Shown here: in pieces, positions 1 to 6,149 of the stretch | Numbering within the stretch: position 1 is the stretch's first letter | Layout: every line of letters starts with the position of its first letter | Origin: Pseudomonadota bacterium | Lineage (GTDB): Bacteria; Pseudomonadota; Gammaproteobacteria; Xanthomonadales; Xanthomonadaceae | Assembly: GCA_023388715.1 (NCBI GenBank) | Contig: JAEWFT010000053.1 | Coordinates: 1-9,740, forward strand | Direction: 5' to 3' | Length of the DNA: 9,740 nt | Notes under the pieces: model-generated | What the model was told of the DNA's origin: nothing | Database searches by the model: none | The model's input: the letters and a program-made list of their open reading frames with translations, nothing else | Made by a program: the position numbers and the translations under genes

Positions 1-1016
1 CCTCGCTGGCGCGCGCGCTGCGAAGGCGCAAGGGCATCCCAGGCGCGCTGGCGGTCGGCAAGCGCGGCGGCGCCGTCGCCGGTCGGGGGAAGCGCGCCGG
101 CATCGGTCGCGTCGCGAATGGGGGGCGGCAGGCTGGGGCCGAACTGCGCATCGCTCGCGGCCACCGCCAGCCACGACAGCAGCGGCAGTTCCCGCGCCAG
201 CGCCAGCTCGTTCGGTGCCGACAGCAGCTCATGGTCGGGATGGCGGGCAATGTCGGCCGGATCGAAGCGCGCGCGCGGCGCCGCCGCCGCATCCAACGCC
301 TCCACCCGCACCTGCATCCGCCATTGCGCCATCAGGTCGCGTCCGCGCGGATGCAGGAGGAAGGTGGCCGCCATCGCGATCGTGGACAGCAGCAGGCCCA
401 GCCACAGCCAGCGCATGCGCCTGCGGTGGCGCCCATCGTCATCCTGCTCCGGCAGTTCCGACTCCGGCACCGGCACCGGCGGCGGGGCGCCGGGCGCGTT
501 GCGTGCGCGCTGCACGTCGGGCAACGGCGGCTCCGGCATGGCCGCCAGCTCGCGTTCCGCCTGCGCTCGCCACGCGCGCCAGACATCCAGGTCGGGCTGG
601 CCGAGCACGTCGCGCGGCAGTGCGTCGCGAATGCGCTGCTGGTAGCCCTGCACCCCGATCCCGAGCACCGCCGCGGCATCCGCCTCGTCCAGGCCTGCCA
701 CCAGGTGCAGCAGCACGGCCGCTCGCTGGTCGGGCGGCAAGCGGGCGATGCCGGGCAGCCGCGCTCCGGGCGCGGCGTCGGCACCCCGGCGCAGGGCGGG
801 CGCCGCCAGCAACAGGGTCCAGAACTGGCGCGGCCACTCCGCGATCGGGCGTGGGCCGACCTCGCTGGCGAACACCTGCGAGGCCACCTGCAGGGCCTGT
901 TCGGCGGACGCGTGGTGGCCACCGGCCTGGACCTGCACCAGCAGCGCGGCCCGCCGGGCGACCCCGCGCAGGAAGGCGGCGATCGCGGCCGGGGCCGGGG
1001 CGGGCAGGGAGGTCAT
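1..1016 (-). CDS. Sigma-region-4-like, single-pass membrane protein (partial, C-terminus off left edge)
   Basis: The frame stays open for 338 codons from an ATG at 1016 to the window edge. Residues about 1-80 are Ala-rich with a conserved-looking EWPRQFW patch near 60-66. Residues about 90-135 (LPPDQRAAVLLHLVAGLDEA, then AAVLGIGVQGYQQRIRDAL) resemble the helix-turn-helix region 4 of sigma-70 family factors. A Pro- and acid-rich linker (160-194) is followed by a basic HRRRMRW patch and one hydrophobic helix at about 203-222. The rest probably lies across the membrane, and the last visible part (RQRAWDALAPSQRARQR) looks like the start of a DUF3106-type W-x-x-L-x-P-x-x-R repeat. No Shine-Dalgarno is visible. 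The nearest promoter-like element is TAGAAT on the minus strand at 1045-1040. It is divergent from priA. The function is unknown: it could be a degenerate sigma factor acting as a membrane-bound regulator. The reading frame is secure; the role is inference. Confidence 0.72.
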   Translation of the reverse strand, partial: MTSLPAPAPAAIAAFLRGVARRAALLVQVQAGGHHASAEQALQVASQVFASEVGPRPIAEWPRQFWTLLLAAPALRRGADAAPGARLPGIARLPPDQRAAVLLHLVAGLDEADAAAVLGIGVQGYQQRIRDALPRDVLGQPDLDVWRAWRAQAERELAAMPEPPLPDVQRARNAPGAPPPVPVPESELPEQDDDGRHRRRMRWLWLGLLLSTIAMAATFLLHPRGRDLMAQWRMQVRVEALDAAAAPRARFDPADIARHPDHELLSAPNELALARELPLLSWLAVAASDAQFGPSLPPPIRDATDAGALPPTGDGAAALADRQRAWDALAPSQRARQR

Positions 1017-1152
1017 GGAGGAGCGATCCGCACCCGCGGATTCTAGCCGCGCGCCATTGTCCCATCGTCGCTGCCCCCCCCGACTTGCGGACGCTTGACA
1101 TCCGCCTGAACCGCGGCTCCTCCAGCACTGGCGCGGGTTGCGGCTCCGCCAG

Positions 1153-1162
1153 TTGTGCACAA
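1153..1162. repeat. Perfect 10-bp palindrome TTGTGCACAA
   Basis: TTGTGCACAA reads the same on both strands and lies at the left end of the A+T-richer stretch. Its half TTGTGCACA differs from the DnaA-box consensus TTATNCACA at one defined position, so it may be a weak DnaA site or an unrelated dimeric operator. A site this short can occur by chance. Confidence 0.35.
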
Positions 1163-1187
1163 GCGTCAAAAAACCGTCACTCACGCA

Positions 1188-1231
1188 TGTTTCACGGATT
1201 GCTCACGTCCACCGCCGTGGTTGTTTCACGG
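1188..1231 (+). repeat. Direct repeat TGTTTCACGG, two copies 34 bp apart
   Basis: Identical 10-mers TGTTTCACGG occur at 1188-1197 and 1222-1231. The 34-bp start-to-start spacing is a little over three helical turns, so both copies would lie on roughly the same face of the DNA. Further TCAC/GTGA words surround them (CGTCACTCACG before, GCTCACG between, CAAGTGAC after). This could be a tandem binding site for a regulator of priA or of the divergent gene. I do not recognise the motif. Confidence 0.4.
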
Positions 1232-1343
1232 GCAAGTGACTGAAAATTATGGGATTTGTCCAGTTGGCGCTTTTTTCACCATACCGGTGTGAAGGCCGTT
1301 GGCGCGACGCTTGCGCATCCCGGCCCAAGCCCCGTGCACAGAC

Positions 1344-1366
1344 TTATCCACAAATGATGTGGATAA
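1344..1366. promoter_or_regulatory. Two perfect inverted DnaA boxes
   Basis: TTATCCACA at 1344-1352 and its exact reverse complement TGTGGATAA at 1358-1366 are separated by five bases (AATGA). Both match the strict R1-type DnaA box, and each is a 9-of-9 match. They lie about 108 bases upstream of the priA start in the A+T-richer intergenic segment. DnaA-ATP bound here could control priA or the divergent gene, or the site could titrate or recycle DnaA as datA and DARS elements do. As RNA the same bases could form a 9-bp hairpin with a 5-base loop, but no T-run follows, so a terminator is unlikely. Confidence 0.7.
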
Positions 1367-1461
1367 CGATCCTTTCCCAGCGAATTCAGTGGTTTGTCGC
1401 ACTTTGATCGGTCACGCATCAGGTGTGGGACGCAACTGTCAGTGCCCGTGGCGGCGCCCGC

Positions 1462-1467
1462 TAGACT
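1462..1467 (+). promoter_or_regulatory. Candidate -10 element for priA
   Basis: TAGACT matches four of six bases of TATAAT and ends six bases before the priA ATG. Transcription starting 6-7 bases downstream would begin at or next to the ATG and give a leaderless or nearly leaderless mRNA, which fits the lack of a Shine-Dalgarno sequence. No good -35 hexamer sits at 16-18 bases upstream, so this is tentative. Confidence 0.35.
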
Positions 1468-1473
1468 GGCACG

Positions 1474-3663
1474 ATGTCCTGCCCCCCCGCCGCGCTGCGC
1501 GTTGCCTTGCCGGTCCCGCTGCCGCGGCTGTTCGACTACCTGCCGCCGCCGGGAATGGAGGTCGATGCGATCGCCGAGGGCTGCCGGCTGCGGGTGCCAT
1601 TCGGCGGGCGCGAGGTGGTTGGCCTCGTCGTGGGCAAGTATCGAGGCGAGCCCGGCATGGAACTGCGGCAGGCGCTGGCCGCGCCGGATGACGCGCCATT
1701 GCTGGCGGGTGAACTGCTGGCGTCGCTGCGCTGGCTCGCCGGCTACCTGCACGCCCCCCTGGGCGAGGTGCTGGCCAGCGCGCTGCCCGCCGCCTTGCGG
1801 CGCGGCGAACCGCTGCCGGACACCACGCTGTTCGGCTGGGCGCTGACCGAAGCCGGACGCACCGCGCTGCCGTCCCTGCGCGCGGGCAAGCCCAGGAGCC
1901 TGGCCGGACTGCTGGACCATCCCCGCGACGAGGACTGGCTGGATGCCCACTCGCCCGGCTGGCGCGCGCCCATGCGCAGCCTGCGCGAGCGCGGACTGGC
2001 CGAACGCATTGCCTTGGGCCAGGCGCAGGCACCCACGCCGCGTCCCGGGCCCGCGCCCAATCCGGAACAGGCCGAGGTCGCCGCGGCGATTGCCGCCAGC
2101 GAAGGCTTCGCGCCGTTCCTGCTGGACGGGGTGACCGGCAGTGGCAAGACCGAGGTCTACCTGCAGGCCATCACCGACTGCCTGGCGCGAGGCCGGCAGG
2201 CGCTGGTGCTGGTGCCGGAGATCGGGCTGACCCCGCAATTGCTGGCGCGCTTCCGCGAGCGGCTCGGGATCGCGGTGGATGCGCTGCACTCCGGCCTGTC
2301 GGATGGCGAACGCGCGCGGGTGTGGACCCGGGCACTGCGCGGGCAGGCGCAGGTGGTGGTAGGCACGCGCTCCGCGGTGTTCCTCCCGCTGCCGCGGGCC
2401 GGGTTGATCGTGGTCGACGAGGAACACGACGGCAGCTACAAGCAGTTCGACGGCCTTCGCTACCACGCGCGCGATTTCGCGCTGGTGCGCGGCAAGGCGC
2501 TTGGCGTGCCGGTCGTGCTTGGCAGCGCCACGCCGTCGCTGGAATCGCTGCACAACGCGGTGGGGGGGCGTTATCGCCACCTGCGCCTGCGCCACCGCGC
2601 GGGAACGGCGCAGCCGCCGAGCGTGCGCGTGCTGGACGTGCGCAAGCGCACGCTGCACGCCGGCCTCTGCGACGATGCGCTTGCCGCGATCCGCGCCGCC
2701 CTCGACGCCAAGGGGCAGGTGCTGGTGTTCCGCAACCGCCGTGGCTACGCGCCCGTGCTGCTCTGCCATGACTGCGGGTGGAGCGCGCACTGCGCGCGCT
2801 GCAGCACGCCCGAGCGCGCGGTGCCGATGACCGTGCATGCCCAGGGCAGGCGCCTGCAGTGCCACCACTGCGGCCAGCGGCGTGCCGCCCCGCAGGCCTG
2901 CCCGGACTGCGCCAGCCTGGCGCTGCGGCCGCAGGGCCACGGCACCGAGCGCATCGAGGAGGAGCTGGCGGCGCGCTTCGCCGATGTCCCGGTGCTGCGC
3001 ATCGACCGCGGCAGCACCGGCCACCGCGATGCCCTGCAGGCGCACCTGCAGGCACTGGGCACGGCGCCGGGCATCCTCGTCGGCACCCAGATGCTGGCCA
3101 AGGGCCATGACCTGCCCGGGCTGGTGCTGGTAGTCGTGGTGGGCATCGACGAAGGCCTGTTCTCGGCGGATTTCCGCAGCGCGGAGAAGCTGGCGCAGCT
3201 GCTGGTGCAGGTGGCCGGGCGGGCCGGGCGCGCGGAGCGGGCGGGCACCGTGCTGTTGCAGACCCACCACCCGCAACATCCGCTGCTGCAGACACTGGTG
3301 GGCGCCGGCTACCACGCCTTCGCCGAGGGCGAGCTGGCCCAGCGCGAGGCCGCCGGCTTCCCGCCGTTCGCGCACCTTGCGCTGCTGCGCGCCGAAGCCC
3401 AGCAGGTCGATCCCCCCCTGTGCTTCCTGCAGGCGGCGGCCGCGCTGCTGCCCGCGGACGAGGCAGGCATCGAGGTGCACGGCCCGCTGCCGGCGCCGAT
3501 GCCACGGCGCGCAGGCTACCAGCGCATGCAGCTGCTGCTGGCCAGCGGCGAGCGCGGCCGCCTGCAGCGCGCGCTGACGCTGCTGGCACCGGCGCTGTAC
3601 GCGCTGCCGGAGGCGCGCAAGCTGCGCTGGTCGCTGGACGTGGATCCAGTGGAGTTGTACTGA
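1474..3663 (+). CDS. priA: Primosomal protein N', replication restart helicase PriA
   Basis: This 729-residue protein matches the usual PriA length. PriA binds stalled or repaired forks in the cytoplasm, unwinds the lagging-strand arm 3'-5', and starts reloading of the replicative helicase through PriB/DnaT/DnaC-type partners. The N-terminus (RVALPVPLPRLFDYLPP) is the 3'-end-binding domain. Walker A is GVTGSGKTEVY at 219-229 and the DEEH box is at 315-318. The zinc domain has all eight cysteines: 431, 434, 440, 443, 463, 466, 476 and 479. The lobe-2 motifs GTQMLAKGHD and QVAGRAGRAER follow, then the C-terminal domain. The ATG at 1474 leaves the conserved N-terminus intact; no ribosome-binding site is seen, but a -10-like TAGACT lies just upstream. 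Inverted DnaA boxes about 108 bases upstream hint at a link to replication control. Three seven-base C or G runs (1482-1488, 2562-2568, 3412-3418) fall inside the gene; the frame is nevertheless intact. Confidence 0.97.
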   Translation: MSCPPAALRVALPVPLPRLFDYLPPPGMEVDAIAEGCRLRVPFGGREVVGLVVGKYRGEPGMELRQALAAPDDAPLLAGELLASLRWLAGYLHAPLGEVLASALPAALRRGEPLPDTTLFGWALTEAGRTALPSLRAGKPRSLAGLLDHPRDEDWLDAHSPGWRAPMRSLRERGLAERIALGQAQAPTPRPGPAPNPEQAEVAAAIAASEGFAPFLLDGVTGSGKTEVYLQAITDCLARGRQALVLVPEIGLTPQLLARFRERLGIAVDALHSGLSDGERARVWTRALRGQAQVVVGTRSAVFLPLPRAGLIVVDEEHDGSYKQFDGLRYHARDFALVRGKALGVPVVLGSATPSLESLHNAVGGRYRHLRLRHRAGTAQPPSVRVLDVRKRTLHAGLCDDALAAIRAALDAKGQVLVFRNRRGYAPVLLCHDCGWSAHCARCSTPERAVPMTVHAQGRRLQCHHCGQRRAAPQACPDCASLALRPQGHGTERIEEELAARFADVPVLRIDRGSTGHRDALQAHLQALGTAPGILVGTQMLAKGHDLPGLVLVVVVGIDEGLFSADFRSAEKLAQLLVQVAGRAGRAERAGTVLLQTHHPQHPLLQTLVGAGYHAFAEGELAQREAAGFPPFAHLALLRAEAQQVDPPLCFLQAAAALLPADEAGIEVHGPLPAPMPRRAGYQRMQLLLASGERGRLQRALTLLAPALYALPEARKLRWSLDVDPVELY

Positions 3664-3682
3664 CCCCGGCATCCGCCACAAT
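3655..3682 (+). promoter_or_regulatory. Candidate promoter of the TRIC-family gene
   Basis: TTGTAC (3655-3660) and CACAAT (3677-3682) are separated by 16 bases. The -10 ends seven bases before the ATG at 3690, which would give a leaderless or nearly leaderless transcript. The gene has no Shine-Dalgarno sequence, which agrees. The -35 overlaps the last codons of priA and matches the consensus only in its TTG part. Read-through from priA is the alternative. Confidence 0.4.
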
Positions 3683-3689
3683 CGCGGCC

Positions 3690-4319
3690 ATGCCGATCTT
3701 CGTACAAGCGCTCGACCTCGCCGGGATCTTCGTGTTCGCGCTCAGCGGCGGGGTGCTGGCGGTGCGCCACCGGCTGGACTTGTTCGGCGTGCTGGTGCTG
3801 GCCTGCGCCACCGCCGTGACCGGCGGCATCGTGCGCGACGTGCTGATCGGCGCGATCCCGCCCGCCGCGCTGGCCGACTGGCGCTACCTCGCCACCGCCC
3901 TGCTGGCCGGCTTCGCCAGCTTCTTCTGGCACCGCACGATCGAGCGCCTGCGCAACCCGGTGCAGCTGTTCGACGCGGCGGGCCTTGCGCTGTTCGCGGT
4001 GCTGGGCACCGACAAGGCGCTCACCTTCGGGCTCTCGCCGTTTGCCGCGATCCTGCTCGGGATCATCACCGGGATCGGCGGTGGCATCGCCCGCGACCTG
4101 CTGGTGGTGCGCACGCCGGTGGTGCTGCAGCATACCGAGCTGTACGCCGCGGCGGCGATGGCGGGCGCCGGCATCGTGGCGATCGCGCACGCGGCGGGCT
4201 GGTCGCAGGCGCCGGCGATGGTGGCGGGCGCGGTGCTGTGTTTCGGCCTGCGCTTCGGCGCGATCCGCCACGGCTGGCGGCTGCCGGTGGCCGGCGGCGA
4301 GCGTGGCCCGCCGCCCTAG
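3690..4319 (+). CDS. UPF0126/TRIC-type inner-membrane protein
   Basis: The product is 209 residues, very hydrophobic, with about seven predicted membrane helices, as expected for the UPF0126 family (YadS/YicG-like, related to trimeric intracellular cation channels). The internal duplication of the family is visible: LDLAGIFVFALSGG with GGIVRD at 45-50, and FDAAGLALFAVLGT with GGGIARD at 130-136. Prokaryotic TRIC proteins are homotrimeric monovalent-cation channels. Some UPF0126 members have been linked to small-molecule uptake, so the substrate here is open. The ATG at 3690 places the first helix directly at the N-terminus. The gene starts 26 bases after priA stops, with a promoter-like sequence of its own. 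Its TAG stop overlaps the stop of the convergent NYN gene. Confidence 0.9.
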   Translation: MPIFVQALDLAGIFVFALSGGVLAVRHRLDLFGVLVLACATAVTGGIVRDVLIGAIPPAALADWRYLATALLAGFASFFWHRTIERLRNPVQLFDAAGLALFAVLGTDKALTFGLSPFAAILLGIITGIGGGIARDLLVVRTPVVLQHTELYAAAAMAGAGIVAIAHAAGWSQAPAMVAGAVLCFGLRFGAIRHGWRLPVAGGERGPPP

Positions 4320-5128
4320 TCCTTGGCGGGCGCCTTGCCCGCGGCCTTGCGCGCCTTCTTGGCCGCCTTGCCCGGCGGCCGGGCGCGCAGGTGGTGGCCA
4401 TCCTTGTCGAACTCGAACAGCTCGGTGGCGACCATCAGTGGCTTCAGCGTCCCGTAGCCGTAGTTCTTCGGGGTGAACGAGTGGCGGTTGACCAGGTACT
4501 GGCCCACCGTCCCAAGGTGCGACCAGCCATCTTCGCGCCGGGTCGCCTCGGTCGCGGCGCGCAGCAGGCTGACCAGCGCGGCATCGCCGCGCAGCTCGCC
4601 GGTGGCCTTGCGGGGGGCCGGCGCCGCCGACGATTTGGCCGCGGCCTGGCCCACTGCCGCCGCCGGCTCGGCCCTGGGCGCCGGCGGGAGTGGCTCCGGC
4701 TGCGGATCGACATGGAAGAACACCGAACAGGCGCGCTGGAACGCGGCCGGCGCCTGCGACTTCCCGAACCCGTACACATGCATGTTGGCGCTGCGCAGGC
4801 GCATCACCAGCGGGGTGAAGTCCGAATCGCTGGACATCAGCGCGAAGGCATCGAACGCGCCGGCGTGCAGCAGGTCCATCGCCTCGATCACCATCGCCAT
4901 GTCCGAGGCATTGCCCTTGCTGGTGTAGGCGATCTGCTGCACCGGCTGGATCGCGTTGGCCAGCAGCGCCTCGCGCCAGCCGCGCAGGTGCGGGCTGCCC
5001 CAGTCGCCGTAGGCGCGGCGCACGTTGGCCATGCCGAGGTCGGCGATCTCCCCCAGCACGTAGTCGAGGGTCGACACCGAGGCGTTGTCGGCATCGATCA
5101 GCAGGGCGATGCGCAGGCTGTTCTTCAT
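4316..5128 (-). CDS. NYN (PIN-like) domain protein with C-terminal OST-HTH/LOTUS-like domain
   Basis: This 270-residue soluble protein has an N-terminal NYN domain (about 5-140) of the DUF88/LabA type. The metal-site aspartates are present: D12 and D14 in LIDADN, D76 in KGNASDMAM, and D101 and D103 in SSDSDF. Such domains belong to the PIN-like nuclease superfamily and are presumed ribonucleases. An Ala/Pro-rich linker (142-176) leads to a domain at about 178-250 (LVSLLRAATEA, then LGTVGQYLVNR, then YGTLKPLM) that looks like an OST-HTH/LOTUS RNA-binding fold. The tail (253-270) is Lys/Ala-rich and basic, which could add nucleic-acid affinity. I chose the ATG at 5128 because GGGGA precedes it and the conserved beta-strand RIALLIDADN follows at once; an in-frame ATG at 5167 is less likely. 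The RNA target is unknown. Confidence 0.9.
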   Translation of the reverse strand: MKNSLRIALLIDADNASVSTLDYVLGEIADLGMANVRRAYGDWGSPHLRGWREALLANAIQPVQQIAYTSKGNASDMAMVIEAMDLLHAGAFDAFALMSSDSDFTPLVMRLRSANMHVYGFGKSQAPAAFQRACSVFFHVDPQPEPLPPAPRAEPAAAVGQAAAKSSAAPAPRKATGELRGDAALVSLLRAATEATRREDGWSHLGTVGQYLVNRHSFTPKNYGYGTLKPLMVATELFEFDKDGHHLRARPPGKAAKKARKAAGKAPAKD

Positions 5129-5172
5129 GGCGATCCCCGTGCGTTCGCCACAGCGTAGCAGCCGCAACGCAA

Positions 5173-5196
5173 ACGGCCCGGATCGCTCCGGGCCGT
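5173..5196 (-). terminator. Rho-independent-type terminator after rpoH
   Basis: A perfect 10-bp stem (ACGGCCCGGA / TCCGGGCCGT) encloses a four-base loop, starting 22 bases past the rpoH stop. On the minus strand it is followed by TTTGCGTTGC, a short, imperfect T-rich tail. Position and stem strength support a terminator separating rpoH from the NYN gene. Confidence 0.65.
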
Positions 5197-5218
5197 GGCG
5201 GCGACGCAGGCGACCGGC

Positions 5219-6079
5219 TCAGGCCGCGAACAGCGCCTTCATCTTCTTCAGCGCATTCGCCTCGACCTGGCGGATGCGTTCGGCGGAGACGCCGTACTCG
5301 TCGGCCAGTTCCTGCAGGGTGACCTTGCTGTCGGCATCCAGCCAGCGGCGCCTGATGATGTCGCGCGAACGCGCGTCCAGCCGGGACATGCCCTCACGCA
5401 GCAGCTGCAGCTGGCTGTCCTCCTCGTCGGCGGCCTCGTACGCGGCGGCCGGATCGTCATCGCCGGCCATCAGGTAATGCGCGGGCGCCGGCGGCGCGTG
5501 GTCGTCGTCGGCATCGTCCGGGGCGTCGAAACCGACGTCGCGGCCGGACAGGCGCGACTCCATCTCCAGCACTTCGCGCTTGGAGACGTTGAGATCGTTG
5601 GCCACCGCGGTGACTTCGGCGTCGTTGAGCCAGCCCAGGCGCTTCTTGCTCTTGCGCAGGTTGAAGAAAAGCTTGCGCTGCGCCTTGGTGGTGGCGACCT
5701 TGACGATGCGCCAGTTCTTGATGATGAACTCGTGCATCTCGGCGCGGATCCAGTGCACCGCGAAGCTGACCAGGCGCACGCCGACGTCGGGGTCGAAGCG
5801 CTTGACCGCCTTCATCAGCCCGATGTTGCCTTCCTGGATCAGGTCGCCGAGCTGCAGGCCGTAGCCGCTGTAGCCGCGCGCGACGTGCACCACGAAGCGC
5901 AGGTGCGAATACACCAGCTCGCGGGCCGCATCGAGGTCTTCATGGTCGCGGAAGCGCTGCGCCAGCGCCTGCTCGTCTTCCACGCTGAGCACCGGGATCT
6001 GGTGCACGGCGCCGATGTAGGCGTCGAGCGACCCGATGCTGGGGATCGGCAGGTTGTTGGGGACGAGCGCGGTGGACAT
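5219..6079 (-). CDS. rpoH: RNA polymerase heat-shock sigma factor (sigma-32)
   Basis: The product is 286 residues, typical for RpoH. It directs core RNA polymerase to heat-shock promoters (chaperones, proteases). Region 2 is clear: HLRFVVHVARGYSGYGLQ, GDLIQEGNIGLMKAVKRFDP, then FAVHWIRAEM. The RpoH box that marks this subfamily, QRKLFFNLRK, is at 134-143. Region 4 ends the protein with a helix-turn-helix (VTLQELADEYGVSAERIRQV, about 253-272). An acidic Asp-rich insert lies at 186-222. The ATG at 6079 is preferred over one at 6118: GAGGG lies at a usable distance upstream, and the start matches the family's short N-terminus before the SLDAYI segment. The gene is followed by a strong hairpin and preceded by a sigma-E-like promoter and two inverted repeats, so transcriptional control of the heat-shock response is likely. 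As in enterics it lies near ftsEX, but separated from it. Confidence 0.96.
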   Translation of the reverse strand: MSTALVPNNLPIPSIGSLDAYIGAVHQIPVLSVEDEQALAQRFRDHEDLDAARELVYSHLRFVVHVARGYSGYGLQLGDLIQEGNIGLMKAVKRFDPDVGVRLVSFAVHWIRAEMHEFIIKNWRIVKVATTKAQRKLFFNLRKSKKRLGWLNDAEVTAVANDLNVSKREVLEMESRLSGRDVGFDAPDDADDDHAPPAPAHYLMAGDDDPAAAYEAADEEDSQLQLLREGMSRLDARSRDIIRRRWLDADSKVTLQELADEYGVSAERIRQVEANALKKMKALFAA

Positions 6080-6101
6080 CGTGGTTTCCCTCATGCGGCC
6101 A

Positions 6102-6107
6102 ATTTTA
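6102..6107 (-). promoter_or_regulatory. Candidate housekeeping -10 element of rpoH
   Basis: TAAAAT on the minus strand matches five of six bases of TATAAT and lies 22 bases before the rpoH ATG. The -35 position shows only TAGCAG, a poor match, so this would be a weak or activator-dependent promoter next to the sigma-E-like one. Confidence 0.35.
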
Positions 6108-6131
6108 GCAGTCGGCACATTCGACTGCTAA
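6105..6131. promoter_or_regulatory. Perfect 10-bp inverted repeat over the rpoH promoter
   Basis: TTAGCAGTCG (6105-6114) and CGACTGCTAA (6122-6131) are exact reverse complements with a 7-base spacer. The repeat covers the -10 part of the sigma-E-like promoter and the expected start point, and overlaps the housekeeping -10 element. That is the usual place for a repressor operator. A leader-RNA hairpin is less likely, because only part of the repeat would be transcribed. Confidence 0.55.
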
Positions 6132-6147
6132 CCGCGGTGGAAGTTCA
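6120..6147 (-). promoter_or_regulatory. Sigma-E-like promoter of rpoH
   Basis: On the minus strand, TGAACT (6147-6142) is followed after 16 bases by GTCGAA (6125-6120). The Xanthomonas sigma-E consensus, as I remember it, is GGAACT-N15-17-GTCNNA. This site matches five of six bases at -35 and all fixed bases at -10, with a permitted spacer. Transcription would start about 33-36 bases before the rpoH ATG. Control of rpoH by sigma-E is known in enterics and has been reported in xanthomonads; its use here is inferred. Confidence 0.6.
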
Positions 6148-6149
6148 TA

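Larger units (their letters stand above)
1017..1473. other. Divergent intergenic region upstream of priA
   Basis: These 457 bases separate two divergent genes and hold no convincing reading frame. The part from about 1150 to 1410 is clearly richer in A+T than the flanking genes and contains A- and T-runs (around 1168-1173 and 1270-1275). It carries a TTGTGCACAA palindrome, a repeated TGTTTCACGG motif, many TCAC/GTGA words, a TTCAC...GTGAA inverted pair around 1274-1292, and two perfect DnaA boxes in inverted orientation. A run of eight C lies at 1074-1081. It probably holds the promoters of both flanking genes; it could also hold a replication-linked DnaA-binding element. Confidence 0.75.

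Noticed and set aside
439..1128. Minus-strand frame starting at 1128 that overlaps the left-edge gene
   Set aside because: It is in another frame from the sigma-like/transmembrane protein, and its product is an Arg/Gly/Ala-rich string without domains.
215..1243. Long overlapping plus-strand frames across the left-edge gene
   Set aside because: Products are dominated by Arg, Ala, Pro and Gly. The minus-strand frame shows sigma-like and transmembrane segments and is the more natural protein.
1344..1366. DnaA-box pair read as a chromosomal origin
   Set aside because: Only two strict boxes are seen, no AT-rich 13-mer array is evident, and neither dnaA, dnaN nor rpmH is nearby. A regulatory or DARS/datA-like role is more modest and fits better.
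1276..3681. Open reading frame of 801 codons on the minus strand opposite priA
   Set aside because: It mirrors priA almost exactly and its product is rich in Arg, Gln, His and Ala without any recognisable domain. Long antisense frames arise readily from GC-rich codon use; PriA on the plus strand explains the conservation.
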